From: Ailurus styani
Lineage: Eukaryota > Chordata > Mammalia > Carnivora > Ailuridae
Direction of reading: 5' to 3'
Length of the DNA stretch: 64,000 bases
Assembly (NCBI GenBank): GCA_002007465.1
Contig: LNAC01000771.1
Location: 389,830-453,829, forward strand
A program made the translations under genes and the position numbers. The notes under the pieces were generated by a model. The model made no database searches and was not told where the DNA came from. It saw only the letters and a list, made by a program, of their open reading frames with translations. Shown here in pieces: positions 22,668 to 33,870 of this stretch; position 1 is the stretch's first letter, and each line of letters starts with the position of its first letter.

Positions 22668-23126
22668 AAAGTTTGGAAAACAAGACTAAATAATAACCAT
22701 TGTATATATGAAAATATTATAATTACATATAGGTTTCAAGACAAGAAATTCATCCACTTTCTGTTAAACATCAAAACAAAATCTCCTAAGTAACAGTTCT
22801 AGATTGGTCTAAGAAGATTTTATTCATATTTGAACTAATGATTTTGTTAAAATGTACTCTATGAAGAATTGCTTATTCTATCTTCTTCTGCTTTGTATCT
22901 AGGAGAAAAGACCAGTTTTTCCTGGTGGTTCAGGTTTGAAATGATGACAGGTACCAATGGAAAAACAAAGTCCTTATTTGTCTCTAGGATAATCATAGAA
23001 CTTTTTGGGGTTTGAGTTTTTCTCTTTTTATGAGTTGGGCAATGATTTTCTTAAAAGATTCCAATATTAATTATTCTTTGGGGGAAAAAGGATTAGGTTC
23101 ATGATAATATTGGTCTACTCTAAACA
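22668..23126. other. unassigned non-coding sequence
   Basis: AT-rich; nothing recognised. Confidence 0.4.
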
Positions 23127-23391
23127 ATCATCCTCTGATGGTAGCTGAGTTGGGTGGTCAGAATTAAGTAGTACATCAAATAGGTGCACTTACCATTCAG
23201 TGAAGTTGATTATTTTATTCTACAAAAGTATTAGTTTCTCAGAGATGTGGATGTCATGTATCTTCTCATAAAGGAACATAGTGTGTAGGAGAGGGGAGGG
23301 AAGGGATTCTTAAGGTTGAGGATGGGAAGTGGGAAATCTCTAACTTTAAAACTTGAATGAGAAAAATATTTATTTCAGATGAAAAATTTAG
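23127..23391 (+). repeat. direct-repeat copy A of an unassigned element
   Basis: About 260 bp that aligns by eye along its length with 26085-26338. Shared landmarks are 'agctgagttgg', 'attaagtag', 'acatca', 'aagttgattat', 'ttattcta', 'gatgggaagtg' and 'gttaaaactt'-like text. Family unknown to me. Confidence 0.75.
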
Positions 23392-23984
23392 GAACTGTAC
23401 ATGCCACTCACATTGACTTGTGAGCCTCACAGCCAATGTCGAGTTTTGTTAACCTGTAAGAAAAGAAGAAAATTTACATGTCAGGAGGAAGACTTACTAT
23501 GACTCATTCTCCATTTGAGGGGGAGTGAGGGATTGATGAAAAGGGAGTTTTTATTTTTTTTAATCACTTCTCTTTTTATATTTTTGGGCCTTGGCATGTT
23601 CTACCCCCCAAAAAAAAATCCCCAAGTGAACTTTTTAGTATGATTTTCTTCAAGAAAAGACTGCTTCAGAACTTTATATCTAAACATCGAGCATAACTAT
23701 CAGACTATATAGTGACAAGCAGGACAGAATCCACTCTTTCTTGTCTAAACATGGATTATTCCTAAAGTAAGTTGGCAGAGTAACTGTGGAACTCACTAAA
23801 AAACATTCTGTGGCCCCATGCTTCTTCCCTGGGCTTGGGCATTAGAAGCTACATCCCTGTGTCAACTCTGGGAAGGGATGGGGTGCTCAAGGGGTTGTTC
23901 TGTTGGGATGGAGTTAGAGATCTATTTCATACTGACTCCAGTGAAAGAGTTCTAGTCATGGTTCTTAAAGCAGTGTATCATTTT
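23392..23984. other. unassigned non-coding sequence
   Basis: Nothing recognised. Contains an A9 run at 23610. A 61-codon open frame at 23835-24020 has no family. Confidence 0.4.
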
Positions 23985-24060
23985 GGTTCCTTTAATGATA
24001 GTAATCATTTATTGTGCTAATATTACATCCAAGGAATGGTGTTAAGTGCTTTATTTTTAA
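23985..24060 (-). repeat. MIR SINE fragment
   Basis: 'gatagtaatcatttattgtg' and 'aatggtgttaagtgcttta' match the antisense MIR start ('taatagctaacatttattga...ctgtgctaagcgcttta'). It lies next to a plus-strand MIR. Confidence 0.6.
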
Positions 24061-24064
24061 TGAG

Positions 24065-24530
24065 AACTGGGTGATTTGGAGACATAGCTATGAAGAAGTA
24101 GGCCTAAAGGTAGAAGACCCACTTCTTTTTTTTTCTTAAGATTTTATTTATTTATTTGACACAGAGAGAGAGATTATAAGTAGGCAGAGAGGCAGGCAGA
24201 GAGACAGGGAGAGGAGGAAGCAGGCTCCCTGCTAAGCAGAGAGCCCGATGCGGGCCTTGATCCCAGGATGCTGAGATCATGACCTGAGCTGAAAGCAGAG
24301 GCTTTAACCCACTGAGCCACCCAGGCACCCAGAAGACCCACTTCTGAATACCAGCTCTGGCACCAACTTCTCCATGGCCCAAATCATTTCCAAACTTCCC
24401 TGAGAATCAGAATCCCATCTGTCAACCTTATACATCCACACTTCCTTCAAGGTCTGTGATGTAGATGACAAATCTCTTCATACATATGAAAGTGCTGTAT
24501 AAACTGTAAAGTGCTATCCAAATGCCAGCT
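24065..24530 (+). repeat. MIR SINE, interrupted by a SINEC
   Basis: MIR in two parts (24065-24126 and 24346-24530) around the SINEC at 24127-24330. Landmarks are 'gtagaagacccacttctgaa' joined across the SINE, 'taccagctctggcacca', and the 3' end 'gtgctgtataaactgtaaagtgct'-like text. Confidence 0.75.
24127..24330 (-). mobile_element. SINEC, mustelid-type young subfamily
   Basis: Antisense, with 'ttataagtaggcagagaggc', 'gcagaggctttaacccactg' and 'gccacccaggcaccc'. Perfect 15-bp target-site duplication AGAAGACCCACTTCT (24112-24126 and 24331-24345), so a comparatively recent insertion, into a MIR. Confidence 0.97.
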
Positions 24531-25274
24531 GTGACTTTAATTCAAGTTAACTCAGCAAATGAACATTGGAATGGAAGCTACCATCCTGACTATCCATGGC
24601 TATTTTTGTGGAGAAGAATGCTGATGAACTTTTCCTCAAGTTGAAAAGCATTCCAGAAACTTCTTTTTATAAATAAGTTCGAATAAAATGATAACTAACA
24701 AAATACTTATTTTTGCGCATCCAAATGCACATGTTTTTCTGTATTAATAATGAAAGAAATTGTAGTTTCACGGGGGGCTTTCCCTGAAGCCCGTGTATAG
24801 CTCCCACCCATTCTCTTCAGGTCTGATTTGTGGCCAGCCTGTTTCACAGTTGAAGTATATGAGAGGATATAATAGGCATTTTACCCTTTGGTAACTTTTT
24901 AAACTAGATGGCCAATAGTAGTTCTATAAAGCCATCACTTGACATTACCAAGCCTGCCACAATTTCTCAGTGAAGCCTAGATCACGGTAAAAGTTGAATT
25001 TGATTAACCCATAGGTACAAAGTATATGCCTTCTCATCTACTTTTCTTACTGATGCCTAGAGACCTATTTATCATTAAAAAAATAATAGAGATACAGAGG
25101 CTTGAATTATGAGGTGATGGCCAAGGTAGTGGGTTTCTTTATAGGTCTCTTTTCTTACTTATTATGTGAGAAAATTCAGGAAATATATCAATAAACTTAC
25201 TAAATTATGTAATTTGAAGCCTTATTAATATTTGTAAATGTGATTTTATTGAATTTGAATGATTCATCTGTTTG
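24531..25274. other. unassigned AT-rich sequence
   Basis: No element or exon recognised. Confidence 0.4.
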
Positions 25275-25755
25275 TTTTTTAAACAACAAATACATAGTTT
25301 TTTTAATAATTCCACAAGTCAGAGATTCAGGGGCCTGATGGTTCTGGCTCAGAATGTCTCATGAGGTTGCTGAGATAATGTCATACAGGGCTATATCATC
25401 TGAAGGCTTGACTAGGGCTAGAGGATCCACTTTCAAGATAGTTGAACTCATATGGCTGTTGTTAGAAGCTTCAGTTCCTCACACATGGGTCTTTCCATAA
25501 GGCTGCTTGAGTGTCCTCATGGCGTAGCAGCTGGCTTCACCTAGGGTGAGTGTCTGAGGGAGAGCATGAAGAAGGAACCCATAGGACCTTTTATTTCCTA
25601 GGCTTGTAAGTCACACATCAACACTTACACCACTTTCCATTCATTTGAAGCATGTCACTAATTCCAACCCACACTAAAGGTGGAGCTTATTAGTCTTCAC
25701 TGTCTCCGGAGAGGATTGTTAAGGATGTGTGGTGATATATTTAAACTACTGCATC
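25275..25755 (-). repeat. old LTR-like interspersed repeat, family uncertain
   Basis: I recognise the phrasing of a common old mammalian repeat ('atcatctgaaggcttgacta', 'gaggatccactttcaagat', 'gctgcttgagtgtcctcatg', 'gtaagtcacacatcaacac'). I cannot name the family with confidence; it is probably a MaLR/ERVL-type LTR in antisense. No coding capacity. Confidence 0.55.
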
Positions 25756-25879
25756 AACCATAACTCTTTTCTTTTTCACTTACAGTCCACCCCCAATCCA
25801 TCAGGGAGTCCTATTGGCTGTATCTTTGTAAAAAATCCAGAATTCAGCCCTCTGCTACTAACTCAAATGCTACTCCTGT

Positions 25880-26084
25880 CTAAGTCACTGTAATTTCTTG
25901 CTTTGCCCTCCCTGCTCCTCCAACCTTCAGGCTATTTTCAATGTGGCAGTCAAGATGGATCCTGTTAAAACACAAGTCATATCACAACCCATCTCCCACG
26001 GAATGAAAGTCCAGGCCCTCACAATGACTGGTAAGGCTGTGGTCCTCCTTCATCTTCGAACAGAGGTCCCATTGCCCGCCCCCC
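25880..26084 (+). repeat. L2 LINE fragment
   Basis: 'ggatcctgttaaaacacaag', 'tcacaacccatctcccacg' and 'gtccaggccctcacaatgac' follow the order of the L2 block 'ttttaaaac...aatcagatcatgtcac...aaagtccttacaatgg'. Confidence 0.6.
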
Positions 26085-26338
26085 CCACCCATCCCCTGAG
26101 CCCAGCTGAGTTGGATGGCCAACATTAAGTAGAACATCAGATAGACACATGTCCATGAGGTAAAGTTGATTATCTTATTCTAAAAAATTATTGGCTATTC
26201 AGTGACATGGACATCATTCATCCTTCCAGCAAGTAGGAGAAAGAAGAGGAGGGACACTTGCATCTCAGATGGGAAGTGAAAAATCCCTAAAGTTAAAACT
26301 TAGCAGGAAAACAATGTTGATTTCATAAAAGAAAGTAG
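26085..26338 (+). repeat. direct-repeat copy B of an unassigned element
   Basis: Partner of 23127-23391 in the same orientation, about 2.95 kb downstream. Roughly 70-75% alike by eye with several small indels. It begins next to a C-rich run (26077-26093). Confidence 0.75.
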
Positions 26339-26395
26339 TAACACACAGTTTCGAGTGACTGAATGAAGAACTGGATTATTCTAGTTGAAGGGGTG

Positions 26396-26396
<1 letters not shown>

Positions 26397-26427
<31 letters not shown>

Positions 26428-26438
26428 ACATGTGTGTG
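26397..26438. repeat. (TG)n microsatellite
   Basis: About 15 pure TG units, then CACA and a further short TG run. Confidence 0.96.
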
Positions 26439-28217
26439 GAAAAAAAAGATGAGAGTGGAAGAATAGAAGGAATATATAGATAGTACATTTAAATCAAGAC
26501 TTGGGGACGCCTTCTAATTGAAATGAAATAGGAAGGGAACCTACTTAAAGGGTTTTTCTGTCCTTTTATTTTCCATTTCCATATTACATACTGCTTCCAC
26601 CTTTCCATCAGAAGTGGTTCAGATCTACATGCTGACATAGTTTGCTTGGTCTTGGGGAGCATGCAGATGGCTTTGCCTTGCTCTGCCAAACTATAACCAA
26701 GTTTTTTGAGCACATGGGGATAATTGCTCTGAATCTTTCTCTTACCCCCTCCCAACAGCTGTCCTTGATGTCAGCCTACCACCCCTCTTACTTTATTCAA
26801 GGCAGGTGATATTACCTCATCCAGGACACTGAGAAGGAAGCATGTGTTTATTTTCTAGTAGAAACAAGAGGGGGGTCACAGAAATTCTATAGACAGTATT
26901 GATTCTTTACCCACTACATGCATGAATATATTTTCTAGGGAGACTGCAGTACCTGGTTTGGGAATAATAGTCACGTTTTGTCCCATAAGAAGAAAAAATT
27001 GTCATAGGTATCGTCAAAGAGCCCTAAAACAAATTAAAGGGGATTTTTCCCAGGACCTCCTATTTCAAGATGAAAGTGACACAGTAAATGATTTTAGTTC
27101 TGAGAACGGAAATGACAGAGAAAGAGAGAGGCGTCATAACACACCACAGTGGGATTGTCTGGAAAAGTCAAAATATGGGGAGACTGAAGGTGGGCTGCAA
27201 AGGGAGATATGGGATTTTCAAAAACGGGAAGAAAGGGAAGACACCCAGAGGAAGCATTCCATCTTCAGGGCCACTAGTGGACATTAGGCAGCATTTATTC
27301 TTTCTTATTCCTCCTGTAAATGTACAGAATAGACATCTTTCAAAGGCATTGTCCAAATATCAGCCTCTTTGCTTTGGGAACACTGGGTAGGAAGCCCTGT
27401 GTTCTGGTTTCACAAGGATATGGGATTATGAGGATTGTGCTTTGAATGGTGAGCCCACAGGGAGCCAGGAGCGAATGTCCTTGAAGAAGGGAGACCTCCA
27501 ACCGCAGGGCTGCACAAGTTCCTGGGCCAGCAGCCAGTGTCCTCTAGGAAACAGATCCATTCTCCTCTCTAGCAATATGCCCTCAGCCGAAAGCTGATGA
27601 CATCTAGGAAGCTGTGCTCTTTTCCTCTTTTCATGGATCACAGAAACTTTGAGTTTATTCTTTCAGTAAATGTATAGGGGACTTCCTCAGATATGGTTAG
27701 TACCCACCTCCCATCAAGCAGGAGACCCCTTCTTCAAAACACTAAAATTCAAAAATATTTAGATTCAAATGTTGAAAGGTCTATATTTCAGGGAAAGACA
27801 GGTGAAATGACCTGACAGATTTTTGCTCAGAACCAAATTAATGCCCTCCAGAAAATTTGCCCTTTAAACTACAATTTAGTCAACAGAGTTATTTCGTCTA
27901 GGGGTTATTCACTTACAAAAATACAGCACAGATTTGGGATACTCCTTGACTAACATTGTTTCTCATTTTTAGCATCCCTGTTTTTCTCCCCATGCTTTAT
28001 AGATTTATCGTAAAGTAAATTAGTTCTAGTTCATCCCATGTCTGTCCTATGTGAAACAAGGCAGACAAATCTGGCTGGTTAGAGGCTCTCTCCTTTTGGT
28101 TTTCTGTAGACCACTGAAGTAAAGAAGAGAAAGTTATACTGGTAAGCTGAAGTGTCAAAACAAGGTATTTCAAATGTTTGTTGAAAAAATCTCCAATAAC
28201 CCAGGAAGTGTTTTAAG

Positions 28218-28219
<2 letters not shown>
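26439..28219. other. unassigned non-coding sequence
   Basis: 1.8 kb with no named repeat. The longest open frame (26922-27287, 121 codons) has a charged low-complexity C-terminal half, lacks a recognisable domain and is overlapped by other frames; I do not call it a gene. Confidence 0.4.

Positions 28220-28281
<62 letters not shown>
28220..28281. repeat. (TA)n(CA)n microsatellite
   Basis: About 22 TA units followed by about 8 CA units. The longest pure TA run in the window. Confidence 0.97.
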
Positions 28282-28338
28282 AGAACAAATCACCAGACAT
28301 TTCAACCAATTTATATTTTCAAAAAATCAAAATGTACA

Positions 28339-28510
28339 GGTGCCTGGGTGGCTCAGTCAGTTAAGTGTCTGCCTTCGGCTCAAGTCATGATCCCAGGGGC
28401 CTGGGATCCAGCCCTGCATTGGGCTCCCTGCTATTTCTCCCTCTTCCTGCTGCTCACCTCCTTGTGCTCTCTGTCTCTGTCTGTCAAGTAAATAAATAAA
28501 ATCTTTTAAA
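28339..28510 (+). mobile_element. SINEC
   Basis: Sense copy, 'ggtgcctgggtggctcagtc' through 'aaataaataaaatctttta'. Target-site duplication about ATCAAAATGTA (28326 on and 28513 on). Older subtype ('ttaagtgtctgcc'). Confidence 0.94.
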
Positions 28511-28524
28511 ATATCAAAATGTAA

Positions 28525-29764
28525 AGAGACACATTAAAAGTGCCAAAGGTTTGAATACACTCCATATACTAAGCCATCACATACTGGCCACTGGAGATTT
28601 CAAAAGGGCAGTCTTGTGTTGGGCTTTAAGTTCAAGGCCATATTTAGAAAATCAGTTTAGATCCAAGCATATTTGTGTATTAGAGACTTTAGGTGTATCT
28701 ACTAAGTCTGTAGTGATGATGAGAATAGGCCTTAGGAATCCCCAAATCCTAGTTCTCAATATCCAAGATGTTTCAACTTCTAAGAAGCCTTAGGATTCTG
28801 GTCAAGGAACCCATAGCAGAAGAAAGTCTTTTACCTAATAGGGTGGACGGAGGATCTTGGAAATAGATGCTGAAATGTGCTGTGGGCTCGTCAGGCCCTG
28901 CTCTACTAACAGAACCAAATACAGTAGGCTCACAAGAAGGCTTTCTTTGCAGACTAAAAGTCGCTCAATCTTTCGGGGAGAGAGGGGCAGCCAACACATC
29001 TCCTTTCCCACCCCTGTTCTCCCTAAGGACCTTACACAGAATTCTATTCTAGGGGCAGGGGAAGGTGAATTCCTTGTGGGAATTAGAAGCCCTGTTGAAT
29101 TACATGACTGCAAAAACCTGCTAAGCTAAAATGTTCAAAGAGGCTTTCTCTCTCATGCTAACCCAAATTAGCAGGAAAAATAGTAACTGACTAACTGTTA
29201 GACATGACCAAATTTTCTTTGCACAAGACATATTTGCCCTTCCTTTTTCTTCTCAAGTATCTAAGATTATGAGGAATTCTATCAGTATCAGGGACAGCGT
29301 GTCCCCACTAGGGGACATTCAGGATTCAGTCACACACAAAGACTGCAGCTGAGCTTTCAAGGACTCAGGGAAAGAACCCTGTTATTTGTGAAGGCTATAA
29401 TAGTTTGTGACTTAATTTCAGGCTTTGCCATTTTGTGGTAGTTAAAAATTAATAGCTAAAGGTATTGCCAAGAAAATTAAGGGATGTAAAATTCATTTAA
29501 TTCACTTAAGAATCCTAGGCTTAAAAACAGCAAAATCCTGCTTTCTACAATAGATACTGAAGGTACTTTCTGGTATGAAACTAGACATCACAATTCACTT
29601 GTAAAAGTAATTTCAGTCTCATCTTCCTAGTGCACAAAATAATAATGAATTTTATATTCACAGAATTTTGAAACCCAGGACAAAGTAATTTTTTTAAAAA
29701 GCAAATTCTTATTGTTTCCTCCAACTGCTATTTTTCCTATTGTATTTTTAATTCTTTTTTTTAT
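28525..29764. other. unassigned non-coding sequence
   Basis: No repeat named. 28830-29130 is GC-richer with overlapping open frames of 61-92 codons on both strands and no recognisable domain. A small perfect palindrome 'gtccccactaggggac' occurs near 29300-29315. Confidence 0.4.
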
Positions 29765-30195
29765 TTTGAGAAAATGGTGGATCAACATGCAGTTGTAAGA
29801 AATAAAACAGAAAGATAGACCCTTGTACTCTTTCCCCAATTCTCCCCAGTGAACACCTTGCAAAATTTAACTACAATATCACAACCGAGGTATTAACCTT
29901 GATACAATCAAGAATGTTTCCACTGACAAGGACCCTCATGTTGCCCATGCATAGCCACACTCACTTCTTTTCATTCCCATCCCCTAATTCAAACCTGTCA
30001 ACCACAAATCTGTTCTCTCTTTAAGAATGTGATATAAATGGAAGTTTGGTGATTAGCTTTTGGCCATGAAGCATAGTTATGTGGAGATCCATCCAAGATG
30101 CTCCGTGTAGCGATAGTTTGTTATTTTTCATTGCTGAGTAGTATTCTATGCCATGGATGTACCTAACAGTTTGTTTACCAAATCAGTTGTTTCAT
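29765..30195 (-). repeat. old L1 (L1M) 3' UTR fragment
   Basis: Antisense L1M 3' UTR text: 'actacaatatcacaaccgag', 'cattgatacaatc'-like, 'catgttgcccatgcatagcc', 'gagatccatccaagatgctc', 'attgctgagtagtattctat'. Confidence 0.85.
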
Positions 30196-30770
30196 TCCTA
30201 ATCATGATAAATTGTGTCTTATCTCTTTTTTTTTCTCTTTGTCAGTCTGGATAGAAGATTGTCAAATTTATCCATCTTTAAAAAAAAAACTTTTTTGGGC
30301 GCCTGGGTGGCTCAGTGGGTTAAAGCCTCTGCTTTCGGCTCAGGTCATGATCTCAGGGTCCTGGGATCGAGGCCCGCATCGGGCTCCCTGCTCGGCAGGG
30401 AGCCTGCTTCCCCCTCTCTCTCTCTGCCTGCCTCTCTACCTCCTTGTGATCTCTCTCCCTCTGTGAAATAAATAAAGTCTTTTAAAAAAAAATAAAATAA
30501 ATAAAAAAAACTTTTTTTTCATTGATTTTCCCCAATGTTTCTGTTTTCAATTTCATTGATTTCTTCTCCAAACTTTTTTATTCCTTCCTTCTGCTTGCTT
30601 TGGGTTTGTTTTGCACTTGTTTTTCTAGGTTCTTGAGATGGGACATAAATTATTGATATGAGACTCTTTTTCCTTCCTCAGGTGAGGATTTTTAGTGCTA
30701 TAAATTTCCCTCTTGGTGCTGCTTTAACTGTGCCCCACAGGTTTTGAAACATTGTAGTTTGCTTTTAATG
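30196..30770 (-). repeat. old L1 ORF2 fragment, interrupted by a SINEC
   Basis: Antisense L1 ORF2 (reverse-transcriptase region) in two parts, 30196-30296 and 30502-30770: 'agattgtcaaatttatccat', 'ttgattttccccaatgttt', 'cttctgcttgctttgggttt', 'gctataaatttccctcttgg', 'tgccccacaggttttg'. Heavily mutated, no open frame. Confidence 0.82.
30297..30501 (+). mobile_element. SINEC, mustelid-type young subfamily
   Basis: Sense copy: 'gggcgcctgggtggctcagt', 'gggttaaagcctctgctttc', 'gatctcagggtcctgggatc', tail 'gaaataaataaagtctttta'. Target-site duplication of the form A9 C T6 (ends at 30296; repeats near 30503-30516). The least diverged copy in the window by eye. Confidence 0.97.
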
Positions 30771-30847
30771 TTATATATACATATATATATTCTATATGTA
30801 ATATATAGAATAAATAATATATATTTATCAAAAAGTATTTTATTTTT

Positions 30848-31035
30848 TTTTAAAGATTTTATTTATTTATTTGACAGAGAGAGATTACAAGTAGGCAGAG
30901 AGGCAGGCAGAGAGAGAGGAGGAAGCAGGCTCCCCACTGAGCAGGGAGCCTGATGCAGGCCTCGATCCCAGGACCCTGAGATCATGACCTGAGCCAAAGG
31001 CAGAGGCTTTAACCCACTGAGCCACCCAGATGCCC
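30848..31035 (-). mobile_element. SINEC, mustelid-type young subfamily
   Basis: Antisense, 'gagattacaagtaggcagag', 'ggcagaggctttaacccact', 'gccacccagatgccc'. Target-site duplication AAAAAGTATTTTATTTT (30830-30846 and 31036-31052), so a recent insertion. A TA-rich patch (30771-30829) precedes it. Confidence 0.97.
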
Positions 31036-31052
31036 AAAAAGTATTTTATTTT

Positions 31053-31448
31053 ATTTAAAAAAGTTTTATTTGAGTACAAGTGACACACAATGTTACATTA
31101 GTTTCAAGTGTACAACATAGTGATTCGACAAGTCTACATGTTATGCTATGCTCACCAAAGATGTAGCTACCTTCTGTCACTGTATACTGTGTGTAGTGTA
31201 CACACTATACACTATTACAATACCTCTGACTATATACCCTATGCTGAACTTTTCATTCCTGTGACTTATCCATTCCATAACTGGAAGCCTATACCTTCCT
31301 CTCCCTTTCACCCATTTTGCTCATCCTCCTACCCCCTCCCCTCTGGAAACCATCAGTTTTCTCTCTCTATTTATAGGTATGATTCTCCTTTTTGTCTGTT
31401 CTTTTTATTCATTTGTTTTATTTTTTAGATTACACATATGAGTTACCA
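31053..31448 (-). repeat. younger L1 3' UTR insertion
   Basis: Antisense L1 3' UTR: 'ttacattagtttcaagtgta', 'caacatagtgattcgacaag', 'tgacttatccattccataac', 'ctcccctctggaaaccatca'. It sits inside the older L1 ORF2 and is 5'-truncated. The same 3' UTR type occurs at 53950. Confidence 0.85.
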
Positions 31449-31625
31449 TATGAGTTCTATAAATTTTTTAAGTTTCCTTGAAATTTCCCCTTTGACCCAT
31501 GGATTATTTACCACTGTGCTGCATAGTTTCTATGTGTTTGTAGATTTTCTTATCTTTCTGTTGACTTCTAGTCAATTCCACTGCGGTTAGAAAACATACT
31601 CATTGTTGTCACCAAATGCCATTTT
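31449..31625 (-). repeat. old L1 ORF2 fragment (continuation)
   Basis: Resumes the L1 left at 30770: 'tttcccctttgacccatgga', 'tgctgcatagtttctatgtg', 'tcaattccactgcggttag'. Confidence 0.8.
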
Positions 31626-32479
31626 TTTTCTGTTGTTTTTTAAAATCCAAATGGTTTAACCTAAGCTTTTTTGTAAGAAGAAGGAACAAATGTGAAATTA
31701 TAAATGTTCATTTGTAATAACTTTTTCAATAGCTCTTGTAAGATAAAATTACTAGAAGTTCCCTTTTCCCAGACATGACAAACTGGCTACACTCTGGGAA
31801 AGAAAATGTAAAACAAATCATAAATTTCATCCTCATATATGCTTAAATTATGAGAAATTATTTATATGTTATTAACACAAATATTTTGCTTATTAAAAAT
31901 TATAGTATTTCAGTAAAGCAGATTTTTTACTCTTTAAAAAAAACTGGAAAATCTTCATCAATTTCTTAAAAGAATATAATACTTTCAGCTGTTTTCCTAA
32001 AGATATCTTTACGTACTAAATGTGCACTATTTTTGTTTGTTTCTTTCTTTGTATATATGGGCATATACAGTGTTGCATGAGAAATCTGAGCTCAGGATAT
32101 TGATTTGATTCACCCTGTCATAATCAATTTGATAAGGAAAATCTGGACTAATAGTAGGGAAATAAAATACTCAGGGAAAAATATCAATTAATTCTTGATT
32201 TGTTTGTACCTGGATTTAAGCTATCCATTACAGTTATCATCAGATTAATTTCTTGAAAGTTCCATCAACATCTAAGCTTGATTTCTGGAAACATTAACTC
32301 ATTAAGACCTTCCAAACTCAAAACACTGGGTCACAGGAATGTGAACATTTGGACAGAGGCAGAATCTTCAAAGCTTTCTGTCAACTTATCTCACTGCATC
32401 TTCAATTTTATTTCTTACTATCCACCATTGTCACCAATTTCACAGCACTGATCAATGGTCCCTGCCTCGTGACCTGCTT
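31626..32479. other. unassigned AT-rich sequence
   Basis: Nothing recognised. T and A runs only. Confidence 0.4.
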
Positions 32480-32640
32480 GTTCCTGTTAGCTTGCTTCCT
32501 ATTTTAGAATTCCCTTCCAGGCTTTCTTTACCATCTTTATAAAGATTTAATTTGAAATTCATCTTCTCTAAGAACCTCTTGAACAGAAAAATTCATCCCC
32601 TGCTGTGCCATCTTAGCACTAAATATCAAACTAACTATTC
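32480..32640 (+). repeat. L2 LINE fragment
   Basis: 'gaaattcatcttctctaaga' with 'acctcttgaacag' matches the L2 block 'aaattcatcttctccaagaa...gcctttcctgac' in order. Short. Confidence 0.5.
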
Positions 32641-33724
32641 TTGTGTTGGTCAATGAATGCTTTTCCTTCATGCCATCATCACTTCAAGAAAACCATGTTC
32701 CCACCCCACCCCCCAACACACACTAATTTCTCCACCTTGGCTCAAGAGTGGTGATCTTCCCTAGACTAGTTGGATGATGTTGGACAGGGGATAGTGGTAG
32801 GGGCTTGGACACAAATGAACATCTCTCCAGCTAGAACACTGATGGACCACATCTGGGTCATTAGTAATCCTCAACAGATGGCATCAAGAGGGGCAGTTCA
32901 CTGCTGCCACTTCACTCCTACAACTTTCTGGCATGGTTTATGTTCCCTCCTTTGCTTTCTCTGTTTCCGGGTCTGTTCAGTCTGTTTACCTATAACTCAG
33001 GGTTTGGAAAATTTATTCTTCTAGTGTTCCTTAACATTCTTCTGTCACTTGGACTCCCTGGCTTGGTGACTTAATAGCTGTGTTTTTTCAGACTTTTTTT
33101 TCTGGTTGTCTCTTAATGACATCAGGGAAAGATGAAGCCCTCAGGATACCAGTGAGGAAATTGACATAAAACCACTTGAAAATGTTACCCAACCACATTT
33201 CCATAATTAACCTCATTTAATCCAGTATCCCTTTACTCCTTAAGAAGTCAACAGAAGATTATTAAATTAATAGATCTCTCTCATTTTCTTTCTGTGCATT
33301 GTTCTCTCTCTGTGCCTAATGAACAAAATCACTTGAAATAATTCATGATAAAAATATATCTACAATATATATATATATATCAAAGTATGTGTTAATATGT
33401 GTATTACTACTACCAATGCTAAATGTAAGACACCATGGTAGCCATAAAAAAAAGTGAGAGAGAAGTGACTCTGGCATGAGTTCTCTCCTTTCTCTGCTTT
33501 CAAGCTCTATATAAGAGGGTAGAGGAGATAATTTCTGTGACAGAAGGTAGTGATAAATGACATGACAGAGACACCAAAAAAAGGTATGAGAATTCAGAGA
33601 AAGAGGAGATCTTTTCCAGCTGACGACATTGGGAAAAATTTCTTGGAGGAGATGAGTTATGAGGCTCATACATGAGGTTTGATAGGACTGAGAACCTTGG
33701 AAATGGGGGCAAGTATTCCACAAT
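32641..33724. other. unassigned non-coding sequence
   Basis: Short TA run at 33367-33381. A 126-codon antisense frame (33343-33723) crosses that run and shows no domain. No exon called. Confidence 0.4.
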
Positions 33725-33870
33725 GAAAAAAATATTTATCCATTCTTTCCGTACATTGTAATTGAGCGCTTACTATGTGCTGGTAGCACTGACAAACAGC
33801 AAAGTGTGATGACAAAGTGATTCTTGCATCAAACTGTAAGTACTTCAGGCTAACAGGAACTGTGAGTTTT
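33725..33870 (-). repeat. L2 3'-end fragment
   Basis: Antisense 'attgagcgcttactatgtgc' (33761-33780) is the reverse complement of the L2 terminus. The rest is diverged. Confidence 0.55.

Noticed and set aside
26922..27287. 121-codon plus-strand open frame
   Set aside because: No recognisable family, low-complexity charged tail, and other frames overlap it on both strands. Evidence is insufficient to call an exon.
28835..29129. Overlapping open frames of 80-92 codons on both strands
   Set aside because: No known domain, no supporting splice signals that I could judge, and opposite-strand overlap suggests composition-driven openness.
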